This document shows, one piece after another, positions 59,555-64,000 of a DNA stretch of 64,000 nucleotides. The notes below the pieces were generated by a model. It saw only the letters and a list, made by a program, of their open reading frames with translations. It did no database searches and had not been told where the DNA came from. The number at the start of each line of letters is the position of its first letter. Positions within the stretch are counted from its first letter, which is position 1. Source of the DNA: Parablautia intestinalis (lineage in GTDB: Bacteria; Bacillota; Clostridia; Lachnospirales; Lachnospiraceae); assembly GCA_003612395.1 (NCBI GenBank), contig RAYQ01000003.1, positions 62,001 through 126,000 of the forward strand, in the 5' to 3' direction. A program made the translations under genes and the position numbers.

Positions 59555-61654
59555 TCAAATCTGTTCCGCATGATTTTCCAGCACAAAATGCATGGGCTGC
59601 TTTTCCACCAGCTGCCCGTCCACAGACCATTTTTCTTCCTCAAAATCAGGCAGCTTTCTTGCCTTTTCAAGCCTTGGATCAGGAACGGGAATTGCCGACA
59701 AAAGCGCTTTCGTGTAAGGATGCAGAGGCGTTTTAAACAATTTCTCCGTCGGCGCCACCTCCACTAGTCTGCCCCGGTACATCACCCCCACCCTGTCGCA
59801 CAAAAAGCGCACTACAGACAGGTCGTGGGCAATAAACAAAAAGGTAAATCCATGCTCCTTTTGTAAATGTTTAAAAAGGTTGATAATCTGCGCCTGTATG
59901 GAAACATCCAGGGAAGCAATCGGTTCATCCGCCACTAAAAATTCCGGCTCCATGGATAAGGCTCTGGCTATGGCGGCCCTCTGGCGCATACCCCCGGAAA
60001 GCTCTGACGGATATTTGTTCAAGTAAGAGGCATCAAGTCCCACATACTTCATCTGGAACTGCGCCTCCCCCCGATAACTCCCGCGGGGTGTTTTGACATG
60101 ATGAATGCGCATTGGCTCCTCGATAATACGGGCCACCTTCATGCGCTGGTTCAGGCCCCCGGCCGCATCCTGAAAAATCAGCTGCCTTCTCGTCTGCAGC
60201 ATCTTCCGGTGCTTCCTTACCTGCTTTTCATCGCATATATCTATCCCCTGGTACCAGATGCTTCCGCCCGCAGGCCTGTAAATGTTCATAACACAGCGGG
60301 CAACGGTGGACTTTCCACAGCCGGACTCCCCCACCAGCCCAAAAACCTCTCCTTTTCTGATTTGAAAGGAAATATCATTTACCGCAGGAACCACCGCCCC
60401 TTTTCCCATTTTAAACTGATGGGTCAAATGCCGGACGTCCAGAATCACATTATTTTCATTTCTCTCCTCTGCGCATACCGCAGGCCGTGCCTGCGGTACT
60501 GCCGCCGATGAAGCGTTTGAAAGAAAACTTCCAGACTTTACTTTCTCTGCGGAAGCGCCTTCCCGCGCATCCTCCCCTGATAAGGATCTTCGTATGTAAA
60601 TTTGACGGTAACCGTCCGGCGCAAAGGTTCCCCGTCCGGCTGCCGGATTTTTCACCTTTGGCGCACGTATATCCAAAAGCCATGTGGCAGCATAATGAGT
60701 ATCGCTGATTTGAAACATGGGGGGTTCTTCCTTATAATCAATTGCAAGAGCGTATTCGTTCCGGCTTGCAAAGGCATCTCCCTTTGGCAGGTTAAAGAGA
60801 GTTGGCGGCATGCCGGGAATGGTATAAATCTCCTCATCCGGCCTTGTAAAGGCAGGCAGGGAACGCAAAAGCCCCCAGGTATAAGGATGTCTTGGATCAT
60901 AAAATACCTCCTCCGCCCGGCCTGTTTCAACGATTTTTCCCGCATACATCACGGCAACCCTGTCCGCAGCCCTGGCAACCACTCCCAAATCATGAGATAC
61001 GAGTATAACAGCCATTCCAAGCCTTTTTTGTATATCACAGAGCAAATCCAGAATCTGCGCCTGGATTGTAACATCAAGTGCCGTTGTGGGCTCATCCGCA
61101 AACAAAATCTGCGGTTCTCCTGCCAGCGCAATCGCCAGCACGCAGCGCTGGCGCATTCCTCCTGAGAAATGCCATGGATACATCTTATAGCGCTCTTTTG
61201 GTCTTTCAATCCCCACAAGCTCCATCAGCGAAAGCGCCTTCCTGTATATTTCCTCCCTTTTCATTCCCCGGTGGTGAATGGAAACCGCCTCCGCTATCTG
61301 CCGGCCCACCGGAATGGTCGGGTTTAAGGACGTCATGGGATCCTGCAGAATCATGGAAAAGAATTTTCCGCGCATTTTCCACATATCCCGCTCCCGGTAC
61401 CCTGTAATGTCCACGCCATTTGCCAAAATCCGCCCTTCTTTTATCCGTGCCGCTTTCGGCAGCAGCTTCATAATGCTTTTGCACAGCACGCTTTTTCCAC
61501 ACCCGGATTCTCCCACAATAGCCAGTACTTCGCCTTTTTTCAGGGAAAATGAGACATCTCTGACAGCCTTCACTTCTCCTTCACAGGTATCAAAACTTAC
61601 GGATAAATTTCTTACCTCTAACAAATTTTCCATCGTATGCATTTCTTTATCCAT
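59555..61654 (-). CDS. Fused two-domain ABC ATPase (OppD-OppF type)
   Basis: 699 residues with two complete ATPase domains. Domain 1 has GESGCGKSV (about 49-57), FSGGMRQRC (about 163) and LFADEPTTALD. Domain 2 has GESGCGKST (about 455), LSGGMRQRA (about 568) and LVADEPIASLD. Each ends in the oligopeptide-ATPase HPYT segment. The linker (about 345-415) includes residues encoded by a palindromic repeat at 60476-60498. Both ATPases are thus one protein for the single importer. The ribosome binding site is weak; ATG 61633 is an alternative start. Confidence 0.93.
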   Translation of the reverse strand: MDKEMHTMENLLEVRNLSVSFDTCEGEVKAVRDVSFSLKKGEVLAIVGESGCGKSVLCKSIMKLLPKAARIKEGRILANGVDITGYRERDMWKMRGKFFSMILQDPMTSLNPTIPVGRQIAEAVSIHHRGMKREEIYRKALSLMELVGIERPKERYKMYPWHFSGGMRQRCVLAIALAGEPQILFADEPTTALDVTIQAQILDLLCDIQKRLGMAVILVSHDLGVVARAADRVAVMYAGKIVETGRAEEVFYDPRHPYTWGLLRSLPAFTRPDEEIYTIPGMPPTLFNLPKGDAFASRNEYALAIDYKEEPPMFQISDTHYAATWLLDIRAPKVKNPAAGRGTFAPDGYRQIYIRRSLSGEDAREGASAEKVKSGSFLSNASSAAVPQARPAVCAEERNENNVILDVRHLTHQFKMGKGAVVPAVNDISFQIRKGEVFGLVGESGCGKSTVARCVMNIYRPAGGSIWYQGIDICDEKQVRKHRKMLQTRRQLIFQDAAGGLNQRMKVARIIEEPMRIHHVKTPRGSYRGEAQFQMKYVGLDASYLNKYPSELSGGMRQRAAIARALSMEPEFLVADEPIASLDVSIQAQIINLFKHLQKEHGFTFLFIAHDLSVVRFLCDRVGVMYRGRLVEVAPTEKLFKTPLHPYTKALLSAIPVPDPRLEKARKLPDFEEEKWSVDGQLVEKQPMHFVLENHAEQI
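60476..60498. repeat. Dispersed palindrome, copy 2 (inside the fused ATPase gene)
   Basis: TACCGCAGGC (60476-60485) and GCCTGCGGTA (60489-60498), a perfect 10-bp stem with a CGT loop. It is translated as AVPQARPAV in the linker between ATPase domains. Flanking GCAT is shared with the copy at 59521. Confidence 0.85.
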
Positions 61655-61716
61655 TCTTAAAAGTATATTTCAAAAACCTTTCCACCGTTATCTGATCATC
61701 AAAACATTGCCGTAAG

Positions 61717-61744
61717 ATAAAGGGCCAGCTGTCCGACCCTTTAT
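61717..61744 (-). terminator. Hairpin between the binding protein and ATPase genes
   Basis: ATAAAGGG (61717-61724) pairs with CCCTTTAT (61737-61744). No good T-run; probably an attenuator or mRNA-end stabiliser that keeps binding protein in excess. Confidence 0.55.
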
Positions 61745-61768
61745 AAACACTATTATTTTACAACTTTT

Positions 61769-63310
61769 TTAATCAATCGTCCATTCCGTTATGTTCCAGA
61801 ATATACCCACACCATGATGCCCCATTACCGTATCAGGCGAAATCCCTTTAATTCCGGCCTTTGCCACATAGTCTGCATCAATATAGCAGATAAAGGCAAA
61901 GGCCGGATCCTTTGCCAGCTCCTCCTGAAATTTGTCATATGCCTGTCTGCGCGCCTCTTTATCATCGGTTCTGCGCGCTTCGGTGAGGTACCGGTCAACC
62001 AACTCGTTGGAATATCCGCTATAATTTGCCCCTTTGTCCGTACCAAATACTTTATAAGTGTGGTCATCCGCATCAAAAGGACTTCCCCAGCCAATCAGAT
62101 AAGCCTGCTGCTTTCCCCAGTCAACCACTGCCGGAACCTCTACATTTACATCAATGCCAATCTCCCTAAGCTGCTGGGCCGCTGCCTGGGCAATATCAAG
62201 GCGCACCTGGTCCCCTGCCCCCACACTGATGGTAAAGCCAAGCTTTTTCCCGTCTCTGTAAAAAAAGCCGTCTTCTCTCATTTCACAGCCTGCCGTCTCC
62301 AAAATCTCCTCTGCCTTTTCGGGATTATAATCATAATGCTCCACTTCCCCGTTATTGAAAATATTTCTCTGAAGAGGCCCGTAAGCTACAATCCCGTGAT
62401 TTAAAACCACTGCATCCAAAATGGCCTGCCTGTCTATTCCGTAACAGACTGCCGGAATAATATCCCTGTTTTTTGTCCAGTACTCGTTCCAAAAATTAAA
62501 CAGAATTCCCCGATAGTCAGAGGTTTTCATATGGTAAACCTGATACCCTTCCCTGCCCTCAAAGCTTTCCGAGTCCCTGGGAGATAGCAGGGCCATGTCA
62601 AGCTCGCCGCTCTGCATCTGCAAATTTTTGGCATTGTCATCCGGAACGATTTTAAAAACCACCCTGTCGATATTGGCAGTACCCTTAAAATAATCCTCAT
62701 TTTTCACTAAGGTAATTGCCTGCCCTTCATCCCAGCTCTCCAGCTTATAGGGACCGGTCCCCACCGGAGCACGGAAAAAAGCCGACTCCTGCATATTCTC
62801 CCCCTTTAGCAGATGCTCTGGCAGCACCGCCATGGTCATATAATCCAAAAAAGCTACATTAGGCGCCGAAAGCTTAAAGGAGATTGTGGTATCATCTATC
62901 ACCGTGATTTCCTCCACATCCTCATAGTTCGGCGCATTTTCAGAGCCGTTTTCCGGATTTCTAATCGCCTCAATGGTAAATTTCACATCCCCGGCCGTAA
63001 CCGGCTCTCCGTCATGCCACTTAACGCCTTTCACCATATGAAAGGTGTATGTATTCGTCTCCTCATCAAATTCCCAGCTTTCCGCTAAGCCCGGCACCAC
63101 CTGATTTTCACCGTCATGGGCTGTTAATCCGTTAAAGATTAAAATATTGATCTCTCCATGCTCATCCATGGCCGGATTAATGCGGGTGTAATCGCCGCTG
63201 CCGTACACCAGCGTCTTTTCGCCGCTTTGTATGTTTTCCTGTCCGCTGCCACATGCCGCCAGAGAAAAGATCATCACAAAAGAAAAAAGGAGCACAATTA
63301 TTTTTTTCAT
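61769..63310 (-). CDS. Oligopeptide-type substrate-binding lipoprotein (OppA/DppA family)
   Basis: 513 residues. A signal peptide with lipobox LAAC (Cys about 19) is followed by a family-5 binding domain (YTRINPAMDEHGEINILIFNGL about 42-63; the typical WHDGEPVTAGDVKFT about 112-126). GAGG precedes ATG 63310 by seven bases. It is the first gene of the importer operon. The kinase-type gene upstream points to a peptide linked to amino sugar, such as a muropeptide, as possible ligand; dipeptides, nickel or other ligands cannot be excluded. Confidence 0.9.
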   Translation of the reverse strand: MKKIIVLLFSFVMIFSLAACGSGQENIQSGEKTLVYGSGDYTRINPAMDEHGEINILIFNGLTAHDGENQVVPGLAESWEFDEETNTYTFHMVKGVKWHDGEPVTAGDVKFTIEAIRNPENGSENAPNYEDVEEITVIDDTTISFKLSAPNVAFLDYMTMAVLPEHLLKGENMQESAFFRAPVGTGPYKLESWDEGQAITLVKNEDYFKGTANIDRVVFKIVPDDNAKNLQMQSGELDMALLSPRDSESFEGREGYQVYHMKTSDYRGILFNFWNEYWTKNRDIIPAVCYGIDRQAILDAVVLNHGIVAYGPLQRNIFNNGEVEHYDYNPEKAEEILETAGCEMREDGFFYRDGKKLGFTISVGAGDQVRLDIAQAAAQQLREIGIDVNVEVPAVVDWGKQQAYLIGWGSPFDADDHTYKVFGTDKGANYSGYSNELVDRYLTEARRTDDKEARRQAYDKFQEELAKDPAFAFICYIDADYVAKAGIKGISPDTVMGHHGVGIFWNITEWTID

Positions 63311-63342
63311 ATCCATACCTCACAAAATGATAAATTTCAAGC

Positions 63343-63381
63343 AAAAAAACCATTTGACATGTATTCTTACACATCAAATGG
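63343..63381 (-). terminator. Rho-independent terminator of the BadF-type kinase gene
   Basis: CCATTTGA (63350-63357) pairs with TCAAATGG (63374-63381), and the stem can extend inward. On the minus strand seven T follow (63349-63343). Confidence 0.8.
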
Positions 63382-63446
63382 CTTCTGCCAGCATCCTGCT
63401 GCCTTCCTGACAGCAAAAACATTTTAACCTGAAAACCCTGGGACTG

Positions 63447-64000
63447 TCAATAGCACAAAATCTTTTCTTTCTGTCCCCCAAGGGCCACTTCCAGTGCGAT
63501 TTCAACCGCCTGCTTTTGGGGAATCTGAATTTCCACATTGGGAATATGCTCCCTCACCAGCTGCGCCACCCCTCTTTGTACCATTTTATTTTTATGGAGC
63601 ACGCTTCCCCAGAAAATAAGATTTAGCGTATCTTCTTTATCCACAGCCATTTTTTGGTAATTATCCCGGGCGATCCGATACAGCTTTTGAATGGTTCCCT
63701 CCAGGATCTCCCTGGCAGCTTCGGAACCCTCATTCATGGCCTCCTCTGCCAGAGGTGCTAAATCAGCAATGGCATTTTTAGTCATAATATTGGCATTTAA
63801 AAAATTGTTTAATGCCTCTAAATCAGAAATTCCGGTGGTTTCATAAAACATTTGATATAAAGTTTCATCATGGCTGCGCCTGTCTAAGTGTTCCCCTACG
63901 GCCTTCACAATCTCAAGACCAATATGAAAACCGCTTCCCTCATCGCTTAGAATATGTCCCCAGCCTCCTGTACGGACCATAGCGCCGCTGCGGCTTTGTC
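63447..64000 (-). CDS. BadF/BadG/BcrA/BcrD-type ATPase, probable amino-sugar kinase (partial)
   Basis: The C-terminal 184 residues are visible and the frame runs through the right edge (SGAMVRTGGWGHILSDEGSG). GWGHILSDEGSGFHIG is the phosphate-binding motif of the N-acetylglucosamine kinase branch, as in MurK and NAGK. Members phosphorylate GlcNAc, GlcN or MurNAc with ATP. It is followed by a terminator and then the oligopeptide-type importer in the same direction. Which sugar it uses cannot be told from this half. Confidence 0.82.
   Translation of the reverse strand, partial: QSRSGAMVRTGGWGHILSDEGSGFHIGLEIVKAVGEHLDRRSHDETLYQMFYETTGISDLEALNNFLNANIMTKNAIADLAPLAEEAMNEGSEAAREILEGTIQKLYRIARDNYQKMAVDKEDTLNLIFWGSVLHKNKMVQRGVAQLVREHIPNVEIQIPQKQAVEIALEVALGGQKEKILCY

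Noticed and set aside
1-64000. tRNA, rRNA or CRISPR arrays
   Set aside because: No cloverleaf-like gene, rRNA signature or repeat-spacer array was noticed on either strand.

Overview
The window looks like chromosome of an anaerobic gut-type Firmicute, most likely a Lachnospiraceae (Clostridium cluster XIVa) relative. The basis is protein character (DUF4364, DegV, YesMN-type two-component systems, LplBC-type transporters, a TnpW/TnpX-type clostridial element, a Met T-box), strong AGGAGG-type ribosome binding sites and moderate GC. No rRNA, tRNA or CRISPR array was seen. The genus is an inference; no similarity search was run.

Layout. 1-6.4 kb: 5' part of a cardiolipin synthase gene, then a rhamnose operon (rhaB, a non-canonical sugar isomerase, rhaD) on the minus strand, and a divergent TetR regulator with a small membrane protein. 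6.5-9.8 kb: DegV protein, a decayed nuclease/transposase tail, malic enzyme and a DUF4364 regulator. 9.9-20.6 kb: a glycan locus with intracellular GH20 hexosaminidase and GH2 beta-galactosidase on the minus strand, and two AraC regulators plus a sugar ABC importer (binding lipoprotein and two permeases, no ATPase) on the plus strand. 20.7-26.6 kb: a helical-bundle protein, 8-oxoguanine glycosylase, MATE exporter, endonuclease IV and an IbrB/IbrA-like pair (ParB-fold protein and PAPS-reductase-fold protein).

26.9-42 kb is the most unusual metabolic island. One minus-strand operon encodes a metal-site-deficient amidohydrolase homologue, a Gfo/Idh-type protein, a ROK kinase without the usual zinc motif, a SIS-domain protein and a cytoplasmic GH9 enzyme. 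A divergent YesM/YesN two-component system lies next to it. A second minus-strand cluster holds another GH9 enzyme and an LplABC-type importer. Two promoters in that cluster share one conserved sequence, which is a good candidate operator for the local response regulator. The set could import and break down an unidentified beta-linked oligosaccharide.

42.2-46.2 kb: a drug- or peptide-sensing module (OmpR regulator, histidine kinase, ABC ATPase, ABC-2 permease). 46.3-53.3 kb: accessory, decayed DNA. A T-box-controlled methionyl-tRNA synthetase gene is a pseudogene. It has an internal deletion and is split by a 2.5-kb remnant of a TnpX-type element (tnpW, a truncated serine recombinase joined to a relaxase tail, a GC-rich structured region, an AT-rich orphan gene). 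Next come a 5'-truncated aminoglycoside-phosphotransferase-like gene, a MerR/TipAS regulator and a MazEF-type toxin-antitoxin pair. 53.7-57.5 kb: the bioY-bioB-bioD-bioA biotin operon with a BirA-type operator. 57.5-64 kb: an oligopeptide/dipeptide-type ABC importer with a fused two-domain ATPase, preceded by a BadF-type amino-sugar kinase that runs off the window.

Small palindromes of several families recur between, and once within, genes; they are listed as repeats and findings.
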